A stretch of DNA of 64,000 nt, from positions 558,001 through 622,000 of the forward strand of contig WIXG01000004.1 of NCBI GenBank assembly GCA_009869945.1, in the 5' to 3' direction. Under the pieces are notes generated by a model. That model was given only the letters and a program-made list of their open reading frames with translations, was not told where the DNA came from and did not search any database. This document shows, in pieces, positions 52,228 through 64,000 of the stretch. This DNA comes from Mesaphorura yosii (lineage: Eukaryota > Arthropoda > Collembola > Poduromorpha > Tullbergiidae). Position 1 is the first letter of the stretch. The number at the start of each line of letters is the position of its first letter. A program made the translations under genes and the position numbers.

Positions 52228-53307
52228 TGTAGATGATTATGAATACTTGCAAGCCAAAAGCGACAGGTTAGGCGATGTATAAGTCAGTTTTAATTAATCT
52301 GCTTCCGTAATTTGTTTGATTACAAATTTAACTGATTTCAGTGTGTGTTTTCAAAGAAAAGCCGAAACTCCAACTGCACTGGCTCGATTTGGACTAAAGC
52401 AAGTAAGGAATGACAAGACGAAATTGTATGGTCCGCAAAGCAAGGAAAAGAAAGGAAAAAGGTGAAGGCGTCTCTCGCATACAGCTTGGCCGCATGTGTG
52501 TTGTTTGCTGCACGCATAGCTTCCACAAATTCCACTGTACTTTCTTAATTAATGCATAAATACTCTAGGGAAGGACTCAGATCCTCTGAGAAGTTTAAGT
52601 TGGCTGTGTATTTATTTTAATTGTGATATGTCTAACGTTTTTGGATTCGGACCCTAATGCCCATGTTGCCAATGCTCTTGGCGAGAGTAGACATTTCTTC
52701 GATACTTTGCCGAAGATTCGCCTCTTCGAAAATGTTGCAAATTATAGCCAGTTTCAGTTTCCAATTGATTTTCATTTCCTGAAGTATTTCTCAAGAAAAT
52801 GCATTCCATCTTGACTTATTCTGTCGAATTGTTTGCTCTGCCATTCTATTCGACTCGGATCCTTTCACAAGAAGTTAGTCAATTGTGAGACATGTGCAAA
52901 ATGAAGAAGGAAACTCGTGAGCAAGAAAGTTTTCTCAGAGATAAGTTTCGATGTGTAATAAAAAGAAGAAACTCATTGTTTGTTTCATGGCACTGCTTAG
53001 CTTGGCTTGAGTAATATTATTGAACTTAAAAAATGAGGAAAGAATTATTTTAAGTTGAGTTACAAGGAGAAAGCATAAAGTAAAATCTGCAGAGACTCCA
53101 CTACGCACGGAAAACAGAACTATAAAACGTATAAAAGAAGTTGAGTAGTTTCGAAAACTATTCTAAATAGTTTCACTGTCTCAGCCGCGCCCGTGCAGTG
53201 TTGCCCGTCGGATGAATTGGGCTCAAAGTATTTTGCAAGGCAAGACAAGGCAATAAAAAAGTAGGAAGTGGAAATGTACAAAAGTAATATTATAGATATT
53301 TTATGAA

Positions 53308-53343
53308 GCTCCGTCTTGAATGCTCCGTCTTGAATGCTCCGTC
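53308..53343. repeat. Tandem repeat, 14-base unit, 2.6 copies
   Basis: The unit gctccgtcttgaat is repeated exactly twice, followed by gctccgtc. The copies are identical, suggesting recent duplication. Confidence 0.8.
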
Positions 53344-56300
53344 ACTTTCCTTCTTTGCGTTGGATCATGTTTCCCCTGGTTTGGCCGGGCTGTAACATTT
53401 TTATCCTGGAACAAATTTTTGACATAATCAAGGGATTTAAGAGTCGCACTTCCGTGTTGGAGCAACCTTTGCATCACATCATGCTAAATTCCAGGAATTA
53501 TTTATACATGCGGCTACCGTTATAAAAGTGCAGAGGAGGCGACCCAAGAATTTGTTCGTATTCGAGAAAAAATCTCGAATATCTCCTTTAATGATGGCTG
53601 CAGGCTTGGAAATGCAAACCTCTGCCAAATAGCGGAGCTCCCCAAAAGTGTATCATTTCCTCCGTATCAAACTTTCTCTAATTCTTTCTAAAGAGTCGCT
53701 CTGTGGAGTCAGCGAAGCCGGGACTACTTGAGTATGCAAATGAATGGCATTTTGTTCTCGTGGCTGCCATCATGCACGGCAAAGGCGATACCACATCGGC
53801 ATGGCACACCCATTTAGTTCAACCTCTGCCGTGCTGTCTCTTACATAGTAAAATAAATGCATTAATGTATATTTTATGCATGAACCATGTCTCTGCACTC
53901 GGCTACAAATATTAAACAATGTAATTTGTGCTCTCATGCACTCTGAAAATACAGAATACGCAAAAAATAACATCGTGTATAACACTCTGAGCGCATTTAG
54001 CCTTCGCCTCCAGTTTATTGTGACCAAGAGCGGGGAAGAGAAAGAAATCTGTCCAACCAACCTTATGTTATTGTATAAATGAATTTTTAAAAAGCAAGAA
54101 CGCAGCACAACGCAGAAGCGGTGGTTGAGATGAAATGAAGAAAAGCGAGAGAAGCAAAGTAGGAGGCTGAGTAACACGAAGCAAAGAGTGTGTCTTTCAA
54201 GTAATAAACGTAAGAACTCGAACTGGGAAAAGTTTAATTAAGAAAAGTGTTGGTGTGTTACGTGAAGAAAGGCAGGAAACGAACCAACACTTTCTTCTCG
54301 CGTATTTTGACTATCTGTAATTCTTTTGTAGTTTCGAGAAAAATGTATGTAGCGTAGTATTCTTCTTAGCAGCAGTATTAGCAATGGCAGCGAAACGCGG
54401 ACGCGGTGCTTCAAATTATCCAGTTTTACTGGGCTTGGCGTAACATGTGATACTAATGCTGGTGCTGCTCAATGATCCATACTCCTGTGCAGGCACAGTG
54501 CACTAACATGAACGCTAATACAAAAAGTAGATTCTTTTAATAGGTTTTAGAAAACCATTCTCATCTTATTAAAGAGATTTTGATCTCCTTAATGATATAA
54601 CGCCGCTGTATCGTATCTTGGCAGCTAGAATTTCTGAACACGCAGTACGCAGTGCGTGCACTAATGATAATGGTGCGATGCTCACTCGCCTTAACTGTTG
54701 TTTTACTTCACTCTTGCGAAGTGCAAGTGCAATTATTGTTTTTCGCCTTCTCCGAGTGACGAATGGACTCGAATTCAATTTCAGGGTGTCATTACAATAA
54801 AAGTCATGGCTGCCTTCTTCCAGCCACAGTCTTCGAAAGTTCATCAGTGAACGAAGAAATGTTTGTCTCCTTGCAAGATTCGACAGTTGTCAAGAATCCA
54901 TTTATGATCACCAGCAGGAACGCGGAGATGAGATGTGAGTTTCCTCCCAGGAGTCGTAAAGTATGCTCTTAGGTCTGCAAGCACCTGACAAGTGCATGTG
55001 CGCCTGCGAGACTAATATCGAAAACAAATTTCGCACCCTTCTGTGGGATTTTCTTTTCATTTCGAAATATCTTCTCAGTAAAGCTTCTGGTCTGGGTGGA
55101 ATTGCACGCACAAACACATCAGCAAAAGTACTTTCTCCGAACGAGCGGCCTTATGGGCACAGAGATACAAGTAAATAAAATTGGGAGTTCACATGTTGAC
55201 GCTACTGACAGCCAGCTCACCGGAGCTTCCTCTTACATAATAATATGGTACACATAATATTAAAAGATACTAGTTTCAATTTCAAAACGGCTTTGCCATA
55301 ATAATGATATAAGAGAGCCGCAGCAAAGCAAGCGAGGGAAATTCCTTTCATGAAGTGAATCCGTCCGTGTAAAAGAAGCTCTCATACCAGAAAATAAAAC
55401 CCGAAATGCAACCATATAATTTGGCGTACGTCTTGCAGTAGCATTTTCTAATTTGTTGAATTTTGAAACCAATTTTTTCTCGCATTTCATGTTTTCGTGA
55501 GTCCTACATTAAGCTCTTGGCCTTGGTGGATTCGCTTCCTTCGGCCGCTTCTTACGATTCCTCGTCTCGTCTGCTCTTCTGACAAGAGTTTGCCATTTAC
55601 TCTTCCCTTGCTGCATTTTTGGTGAACACATACGTGCGGTATCTCTTTTTATTCCCTTTTCCCCTCGCATCTGATGACCTATGCTACTCTCGTAATGTTT
55701 GTGGGTAACTGGAAGAAAAGCTCCCCAAAAATTAAAGTCTGGGGTCGGCTGGTGCTCTTTTTAGTGTTATTGGTCTGAAATTATTTCCCGTGCTCCATCC
55801 TTTCTCACAATCATCACAACACCATTAGCAATCAGTTGACTCCCCCGTACTTTCGTATTGCACGTTCGTGCGTACCCTTGTGTGCTTAATTTGAAGTGTG
55901 CTTCAGACTTGAAGTTCTGGATTAGAGCAGAAATTGAAGGCAGAAAAATAATGTAAAGGTCATGATCATGACAGCCTTTTTAAAGCCTTACCCAGAAAAC
56001 ATCTATCCTCCATCCTTTCATAATAGTTGGGAAGGGGATCAGTTTCCACTTTCATTCTGTGTTTTCAAATCAAGGTTAAGATAGATAGGGACGAAAGTGG
56101 TAAGCTCATCTTTTGCACCTCGCTGATAATACGGAGGTAATAATTCACGGTGTTAGCCACGACAAACGTCATTTCAAACAGTATGTAATAGGATTTCATC
56201 CAAGAATTTGCAGGCAAGCAGAAAAGAAAGGAAAAGTCTCTGCAACTCGAAACTCAATTCAATGGAGGTTGCGTGATTGCGTGAAACCCAGCAGAAACGA

Positions 56301-59300
56301 CAGTATAATTGCGTAAAGACAAGGAAGCAATAAAAGCACCCCGCTGAAATTATGATTTTACACTCGACACTTTCCTTTCAATATAACCAACCACAATAAA
56401 ACTCAAAACTGTTACTCTGACTTTGATGCATGCTGTGCCTTGTTATTTTTCCTGTTCCCTGAATATTGAATTGCTTTTGCTCTGGCCACAGAATAAATAA
56501 GATATAAAGCTGCAGAAAGTACCACACCATGCACAAGCAAAGTGCAAGCATGAGGTAAATATTGCACGCAGTTAGTGCTACTATTTTCTCCGGATTTCTT
56601 TAACTGCTTCGGTTTGGGAACAAACCACACACAATTGCGCCTCTTGTAGATCGTCGAGATAACGATCTTCTGCTGCTATCCGTCGCTGTTCTTCCATTCT
56701 GCCTCCGTTTTTGATCAGAGAGGTTCTTTTCGAAACCAAATTTACGGCAGCGGTATATTATCCGGAAGTAGATACCTCTTGTCTCTTGGCTTGGGCTCGC
56801 GTGAGTAGAATTCACTCTGTTCATGTTTTACTCTTATTCGATTTTCACTTTGGTGAGCTCTCGGTTGCAGATAAGCCAACTTTGAATTCGTATTATGGCG
56901 TCTTAAATGCAAGATGAGTAAAGGATTAGCATCTTATGGTCGTGCAGGCTTTAATTCGAGCATTATCGCTTTCGTTGCGTCCCAAAGCTAGAAGTCTAAG
57001 TCATAGATTTAGTTCATGTTTTCTCGAGCAGCCATACAGGGCAAATTATTATGCCGTCCACGTCGCTTTATGCACACTTAAAGGGCAAATGAGTGAGGTC
57101 ACGGTATTTAGTATTCTATTTCGCTCTTGATTGCTATAAAATAGGTACGAGATCAATCGAGATAATGATCATGAGCTCATGAGTCTGGCTCTTCTTTCAG
57201 TTGTTAACCGTGCTTCTCAGTTGTATGCAGATAAAAACAAATTCGAAATCGATAGGAGTGGAAACGCAAAAAGACGCGGAGAGGAAAAGGAGAGCAACTC
57301 GTCGAAGTGAATAGACAAAAAGGAAACGCAGGCAGGCACTTTGCAGGCAGCACAGTGCGGGAGAGTACAGAATTATAGCTTTGTAGTCAAGTCTTTTATG
57401 GTCCTCATTTAGAATTCGACAAGAACATTTTCTTTCCTTTTTAACACAAAAGTTATATAATTCATTTTCTTACTTTCTCCTTCGCCCCACTCCTCTGCTC
57501 TGAACGTGTTCACATGACTTTCTGTAAAAAGCTGGGTTGCTGATGACTCCCATAGATTATTCCTTTCTTATACTGAACGCAGAAGGTAGACGCAGCACTC
57601 CCAGCAAGTTACAAAAGGATTTCTTAGTTTGTAACTCCAAAATCCGTGCATCCATATACATACTGTACATCCTTAATTCAATTTCCAATAGGCATTATTT
57701 ATTTGTATGCACCGAGGGAGTGAAAGGCAAGCCAAGTACGAGCCTTCAGCACCAACATTGACGTTAACTGCTGTTTGAGCTCTTTGTTGATTTCCAATTT
57801 CCATTTCCAAAGGCGCTCCTTTCCATCAAGGCAGAGCTGATCGCCATATGCACTCGTATTGAAATCGGCTACGGTTGCAAAGGAAACAGTCGATTCACCC
57901 ATAATAGGACTTGGAGGAGAACGTATGCATTGAAAGCAGAAATCAAGATGCACACACGTAAAGGAACGCTGTGCATTAGTGTAGGACCAGGACACTCAAC
58001 AAGCACGGGCAAATAAAGCAAAATATCCCATGTATCACACATTTCACATTGCGCTGTAACTGATATCGCATCGGATAGCTTTGTTCTTCCCTGTACGTTA
58101 ACAAGATTGACACTCGGAGCAATTTAATGTGAAGGAAATCGTACACGGAACTTGAACAGAAAAGGAAAGATTGTAGCAAACATTTATCATGAAAGCATAG
58201 CGGAACTGCGGCGAAAGTTCCAGGACGTCTCTTTTTCCTTGGAATTGTTTGATGTTAATAAATACAGCTCCGACTCAGTATCATTAGTCCATTCATTTAA
58301 GGGGCATGCTGCCGCTGTTACTTTGCGCATTGTTTTGCTATTGCTAACTAACCTCCTCTCTCCGTGCACAGTATTGATAATAGTCATTATCTCATCTGCG
58401 TCCGGATCATCACAGTTCCTTGCTTGCGCTGCTACTTGTAATTCTGTCTCAACAAAGATCATTCTGACGGTGACTTTTATCTCAAAAGGCAGCGAGGAGA
58501 AAATTGGTAATTGAATAATGTCATGTCTTGAAACAACATTGTGAATTAAAGCACGTGTGCAACGTGCCTCTCTCTCGCCTTCTTTCGTCTTCTATTAGCA
58601 ACATTTGCCATTTCTTGGAACATTTTTCACTTTTATGACATTTCTATTTCCATTTCACACACTCTCACTTTTATTTCGTTATTGTTGTAGTCTCGCCTCT
58701 GAACTCGCATTGTCGCGCTCGTGCCACTGAGCTGAGGCCGAGGCCTTTCTCGCCGGGGGCTGCCTTGTTTGCTCTTTACACACTTTGCACTTTGAGTTTC
58801 AGTCTTTTGTTTTCGCTGAGACTTTTACTTTTTAAATCCCTATAAAAGAGGCGTAAAGTTTGCCCAACTAATACCAGGAGAGAACAAAACTTTGGCGTAG
58901 TTTACAGGCTTGTTGAGTGTCCTCATCAACTCAGCCAGCCCGGTAGAAAAGGAATTCCAGATGCTAACACCCAGAGAGCTGCAATAAAGCAAGTTTATGT
59001 GGCATGAAAGCAACTGGTACAACTAACAATTGATTGCCTCCTTCAATTCATTGCGTTCATCGTCTGATTAAATCCAGTTCGTAAATTAGTAGTAAACACA
59101 ACAGGTTGTATTGACTGCAGTCTACTGCATCATCTACTTTAGCACAGATTAGTCAAAATCAAAAAATGTATAGGTAGTGATAGTGGAAAGTTGTTTAAGA
59201 TCTCGTCGAGCTTTGTCGATAGAACATACAAAAATCATCTTGTAATCAAAACCTTGAGTTAATAGGTGCTGGGACATCTGGCAGTCACAGATTATTACGA

Positions 59301-62182
59301 AGAATTTGGAACCGACCAACAATAATTGAACACTATTTGCTAGAATGTCTTCCACTAACATTTCCTGAACTCGGCTTCCGTCTTTACACGTTCTCCTTCC
59401 CAATTCATCTACATTCCTGAGTTTCCTTACGAGAGCAACTCCTGGGACTGAGGTGGTAGTAGAGTAGAAGAGTTGAGTCTCAACCAACCCTTCAGATTCT
59501 AGAAATTTATTGCTTTAATTATCAACCAATGTCGCATTGTGCCTATCGCTCTTCAAAATCCTTTCCCTTCCTGTGAGTTTGGAGTGGAGAGACCTCACAA
59601 GCCAAAAAGAATGAGAGTCTGGGTGAGAGAAAGTGAGAAGTGCATTACTGAAATAGAATTTGTACCGGGAACTCTATTTTCCACTTGCAAACTTATTCCA
59701 TCCGCATATTCCTTTCTCGGCCTCTATTTTTGCTTACACTTACCACCGCGATATTATCGTGGAGAAAGTATGCGTCGCTCGAACCGAAAAGGCAGCCAAA
59801 AACTCCACTGACGTCGAGGTAACTTTCTCTCTCGTTGATGCGTGATGTAGAATTTGCATAATATGCAGCTGTAGCTATAAACAGCAATGTGTCTCTTGCA
59901 TTCTGTGCACGAGTTTTTTGTTCGCTGATACGCGCCTCCACTTTTCCAGACTTTTTCCATTCTCTGTTGTCATCTTCCATTCCAGCCACTGCATACAAGC
60001 TTGATGACTACTTTGAACTCAAAATCTAAGTTTCTCTTTTTCTCACAGAGGCAGGTATTCAAAGAAAGTTCAAAAGGAGTCTGGAACAAGACCAAGCTGA
60101 CGGCCTCTGCTTCCAATCTCAGTGCTGATTTTGTTGCAGTGTTTGAATGGAATTGTTTTCGTCGTTCTGACTCCGTATCACGCATTCGAAGTTCATTTCT
60201 ACGACTTGTGTTAAATTCTCGCTTTCTTCCCTCGAGAGGAGTAACGCAAAACTCCAAATCTATACATCTAAAGGCTTGCACAGTAACGCAAGAGCTCCAT
60301 GTGTGAACGAGTGTGCGCGTGCAAAAACATGGACGAATTTTAGCACTACACCGAGGGCCGGGAAGAACAACTGGGAAATCTTTCATTTCTCTCAGCCATT
60401 TGTGCCATTATTGTACAAGCGTGCACAACGGGCGTGAAGAACAATGCCAGCTAGAAGACAGGCACAAAAATGGCCCTCATTCTGCAGGCACTTTGATAAT
60501 GGTGAAAGTTGGATGGAAACTACCGAGAGTATTTGAAGTACTAGAGCATTTATGTATATTCGAGTCTTTCACCGGGTCTCAAGTTGTCGAGCCGCCGCGT
60601 GTGCCCCTGCGAAGAATAATTTTCATTGAAATGTTATCAAAGTTTGAGTCTGGGCTCTCCAGGAGTGTAAGTATGAAGAGTTGCTCTTTATTCGTTCGCA
60701 CTGTAGGCGAGGAATTACAATTTGCCTTTTATTCCATTGAGATCCAGCCTGACGTTAGTGGGTCCTTTACACTTCATTTAATTGCATTTGATATTGCATA
60801 ACCTGTTCCATTCTTAATTCTCTTTCTCGTTCACACCTCGGTAATGCGTTGCCCATACATCAACGCCTTCTGCGTTTGATTACTTTTTAAATGATACACG
60901 TTTCGAGACCCCAGCCCAAACCAGGCCGGGCCAGAAAGCAGAAGCAGGAGGGTAAGAGGCAGCGAAAGGGAATACTTTTGAACTTGGCTCGCTTCGACCA
61001 AGTTAATTAACTCGATGTAATCCTAAAGATTGAATGTTATTTCATTCCAATATAATGCATGTGCTTAATCTCACTTCAGCTTATAGTCCTTGATTCTTGT
61101 TCATACGAATTAATGGTTAGTGACAATTAAGTAGTAAAATAATTTACATCGAGATTTATGTCCCTTATATGCCCTCGCCCCTCACTCGGCTTTGGGGAAT
61201 TCATCTTCGGTGGAGGATTCTGCTTCTGCACGAGAGAAGTTAGAATGAAGAAATAAAGAAGAGCGAAGCAGCCGCACGATGCGCGATGCACGAGAAGAAG
61301 AAAAGTTAAAAGAAAAAATTAGATTTACGTTTCTTTTCACTTGGTATGGAATAATTGAGGCTGACGTTCATTTTTTCATGAGTTGAATACTGAGCAGTGT
61401 TCATGACAGTGCGGCTGGCTGCCAGTGTGAGACGGAGAGAGAAAAAGACCAATCTCACTCTCGTCGTGTCTTGTCTTTTCCCGAGAACTCTAAACACAGT
61501 ACATGCGTCTCTCTGACTTGTCTTGTCTGCTTTTTCCCAGTTCCTGCTCCGCTCTCGAGTATTTTGAATTCAAGAAGTACGCGATTCTCATCAATTCTAC
61601 ACTATATTCATGTTAAAAATACTGGATTTGTATTCTGGACAGAGAAAGTGCGAAAAAGGAAGAATAGAATTTCAAGAGTTAGAATTTCTCTCTCTGATTT
61701 CTGTTGGTGGCTGTGAGTGAGAGAAATAATTAGAAAGTTGAAGGATTTATACGTTCTGTGCCGTATGCTCACACTGCGACAACGACTACATTTGCGGCAT
61801 GTGTCTCGCAGTTGGTTGAAGCAATAACAAAACATTTCATTCGATTCTGATCTTGCTGCTTGATTCGTCTTATGTCCGTATGCACAAGTATTTAGCACTA
61901 AATTCGTTAGCGCAAAGCACTCTACAGAAGTGTAAGCAAAAGAAAGAGATTGGATTGATTTGTTATCATTACAGAAGCCAAGGTGACTTCCTGCGGAAAA
62001 TAATCAGTCCAAAGAGAGTTCAATGTCTAATAAATTGGGCATTACGGGCAAGATACAATACCAACGCTTTGGCTTGGGAATTGGAACATTATAGCACAGG
62101 CCAGACAGAATCACGAACGTCATTGGATTACTTTCAATGAAGAAAGTGCAATCGGCGTTTGGTTTTTGTCGACGATCGAACT

Positions 62183-62252
62183 CCCGTGGTGGAGCGGTTA
62201 GAATTCGACGTTTGCTTATCGGAAATCCAGGATTGGATTTATCTACTCACTC
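62183..62252 (+). repeat. tRNA-like relic, possibly a SINE head
   Basis: The stretch has gtggtggagcggttagaat, close to a tRNA A-box region (TGGNNNAGNGG plus the D-loop side GGTTAGA). It is followed by ttcgacgtttgcttatcgg and then a degraded B-box-like ccaggattggattt. The spacing of about 45 bases between boxes fits a tRNA. The B box is not intact and no cloverleaf closes, so it is not a working tRNA gene. A SINE or tRNA pseudogene is the likely explanation. No second copy was noticed in the window. Confidence 0.35.
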
Positions 62253-64000
62253 TTTTGACAGTTTTTATATTTTGTCTTTTCTTGTGGTTGAGCAGTAATT
62301 GAGTTCATTCAATTTGTAAACTCCATAAAAAGACCTGCAGCCATACGCTGCTTGTGAACCCTCGGTACTCTGTGCGGCGCCTCTACCGTAGTGCACGTAT
62401 GGATTTTTGAACCCACCAAATAAATTCATTCGTTTCCCCTTATCTTCCAATACTCATAATAAATTGAAGAGATCGCTTGTTCGTATGTGAGATATTATTG
62501 TGGCTTGATGTATTCGAACTCTATTTAAAACCAATGATTTCCAAGATCCGATGGAAGGCACGTTCGTCGTTGCTGAGCCTGCATGTACTGTGCGGACGGA
62601 ATGACGTTGAAATAAAAGAAAAGCGAAGGAGAGAAGGAAAAATGGAGAATCAATTTTGTTCAAGTAAGAATGTACGCGTGGTGCTCGAACGGCTCGAAGA
62701 GGTTGAGGAAAGAAGGGCCTGCCTGCAGAAAGTCCTGAAAGTAAACGAGCATGGAGCGATGCACTCCTTCTCTTATTTCCACTCTAATTTCAATGCTCAG
62801 CTTGTCTTGTCTTCCGTTTGCCAAACTGCGTCCAACTCATCCACCATCCACAGAGGATGCACTCAAATTCCAATACATGTGGAAAACTTTAGTTGGGAAG
62901 CATGAACTCAAATAAAAATGCTGGCAGATATTATTGGCAGGATAGGAATGCTCTTCTGCGGTCCTCATCTCTCTTCCGCTGCCTTCATATCTCACCACCG
63001 ACACCAGAGACCAAAACACCGTGAAATATAAAATTTTCCTGCACGCACATTTGGGTTTCAGGTTGGCTGGAGACCACCACAACAAAAACACGTACAACCT
63101 GCGTCGAGTCGAGTCGTAACTACAGCAGTTGGGACTTAAGGGAGTAATAGCAATGAATGTGCGAGAAAAATAAAAAGAGCCGAAAGTGCACGAGCGTAAT
63201 GGGCAGACGAGGAGAGAAAGAGAGGATATAAAGATACCATAAATGTAGCATAAAACGGCCTGCATGGGTGTAACTTCGAGACATTTTCCATACCGTGAAA
63301 ACGGGAAAAATCCATCAAGATGGATCAAGAAGGACTTACCAAAGTGTAAGATGCGATGCTGCGCTGACTTTCGTTGTTGTTGTGAGAAGAGACTGAACAA
63401 TACCTTTAAGACCAGAGGCAGCAGGCGTATGCGGAGGGTAAATGGCAAGTACGTATTATTGTAATAGGACGATCTTTTCACACTTTCGCTCGCTCTTTGT
63501 TTTTGTATGCATGAGGAATACATTATGACCAGAGTTCACGTATGCCATGTCGTGTTTCGCTCTCACAGGCGAGGAGTCGGCACGTCGTAAAATAGTGAGA
63601 AGTGGAAAGGAAATGAGAGGAAGCGGTTAAAATAACAATCAGACGTGCCAAGAGAAACTGGAATTGGTCAAAGCTCAAACAATGCGACAACGACAACCAT
63701 TCGATGGATATAAGAAACAGATGCACACTGTCGCAGTCACATTCTCCATCGCTTTGTGTATGACTGTCAGACGGCCGATGCGGGGCCTTTGCTTTTGCTT
63801 AACTTTAACCTTTGCTTGACTCTGTTTTGCTATTTCGACTCGACGAAGGACTTGGCGTCGCATTATAATTACTAATTCTTTCACTTCTTTCGGCAGGAGC
63901 GGAGAAAGTGAGCCAGAGAGCTTTAGTATTTTGCTTGGAGTATGGAGATGCTGATTACAAAATGAATTTACTCTGTAATTCCATTATTTTCTACTCTACT

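Larger units (their letters stand above)
52228..64000. other. Gene-poor stretch of about 11.8 kb to the right edge
   Basis: No homologous exon was recognised. From about 58.5 kb onward the DNA shows strong local purine/pyrimidine strand bias, and many stop-poor frames appear on both strands: 59970-60386 minus, 60313-60801 plus, 62477-62905 plus, 62837-63523 minus. None resembles a protein family. A short tandem repeat at 53308-53343 and a tRNA-like relic at about 62183-62252 are listed separately. Confidence 0.45.

Noticed and set aside
58838-58850. TATA-box-like ctataaaagag
   Set aside because: No gene starts within a plausible distance downstream, and such strings are expected by chance in A+T-rich DNA.
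60313-60801. 162-codon plus-strand frame
   Set aside because: No family match; it lies in the strand-biased region where stop-poor frames occur on both strands.

Overview
The window is nuclear DNA of a metazoan, almost certainly an arthropod. Seven of the nine intact genes recognised are split by short introns (mostly 55-100 bases, GT-AG). One encodes a Repo-type paired homeodomain and another a SmydA-like SET/MYND protein, both typical of arthropods. The A+T-rich composition and tiny introns would fit a hexapod such as a springtail, but that narrower placement is a guess. No bacterial, phage, CRISPR or operon features are present.

Layout. Bases 1-296 carry the 3' end of an unidentified open frame that runs off the left edge. 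A decayed SLC35G-type transporter lies at about 3.55-4.50 kb (minus). The stretch from 9.3 to 20.9 kb holds three minus-strand genes: an intronless two-finger C2H2 protein of PRDM8/ZNF488 type, a 12-exon cytosolic-type 5'-nucleotidase-family metallophosphatase, and a 4-exon repo homologue. The stretch from 26.1 to 31.0 kb has two plus-strand genes in tandem: a 15-exon very-long-chain acyl-CoA dehydrogenase and, about 260 bases after its stop, an intronless SmydA-like gene. TMEM164 (minus, 6 exons) follows at 32.8-34.1 kb and cullin-3 (plus, 12 exons) at 37.9-41.1 kb. The proteasome beta-3 subunit gene (minus, 3 exons) sits alone at 51.4-52.2 kb between two gene-poor stretches of about 10 and 12 kb.

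Exon chains were built by hand from splice sites, reading frame and family similarity. All seven multi-exon genes close to whole codons (571, 550, 645, 311, 772 and 204 residues for the metallophosphatase, Repo, VLCAD, TMEM164, cullin-3 and PSMB3; the SLC35G copy does not close), so the six intact spliced models are internally consistent. The genes do not form one pathway. They are housekeeping functions (mitochondrial beta-oxidation, proteasome, cullin-RING ligase, nucleotide metabolism) mixed with two developmental regulators.

I found no convincing new multi-gene system. The most useful observations are the eroded SET residues of the intronless SmydA-like gene, the neighbouring Repo and ZNF488-like regulators, an ambiguous GC-AG or GT-AG splice in VLCAD, the decaying transporter copy, and the unexplained open frame at the left edge.
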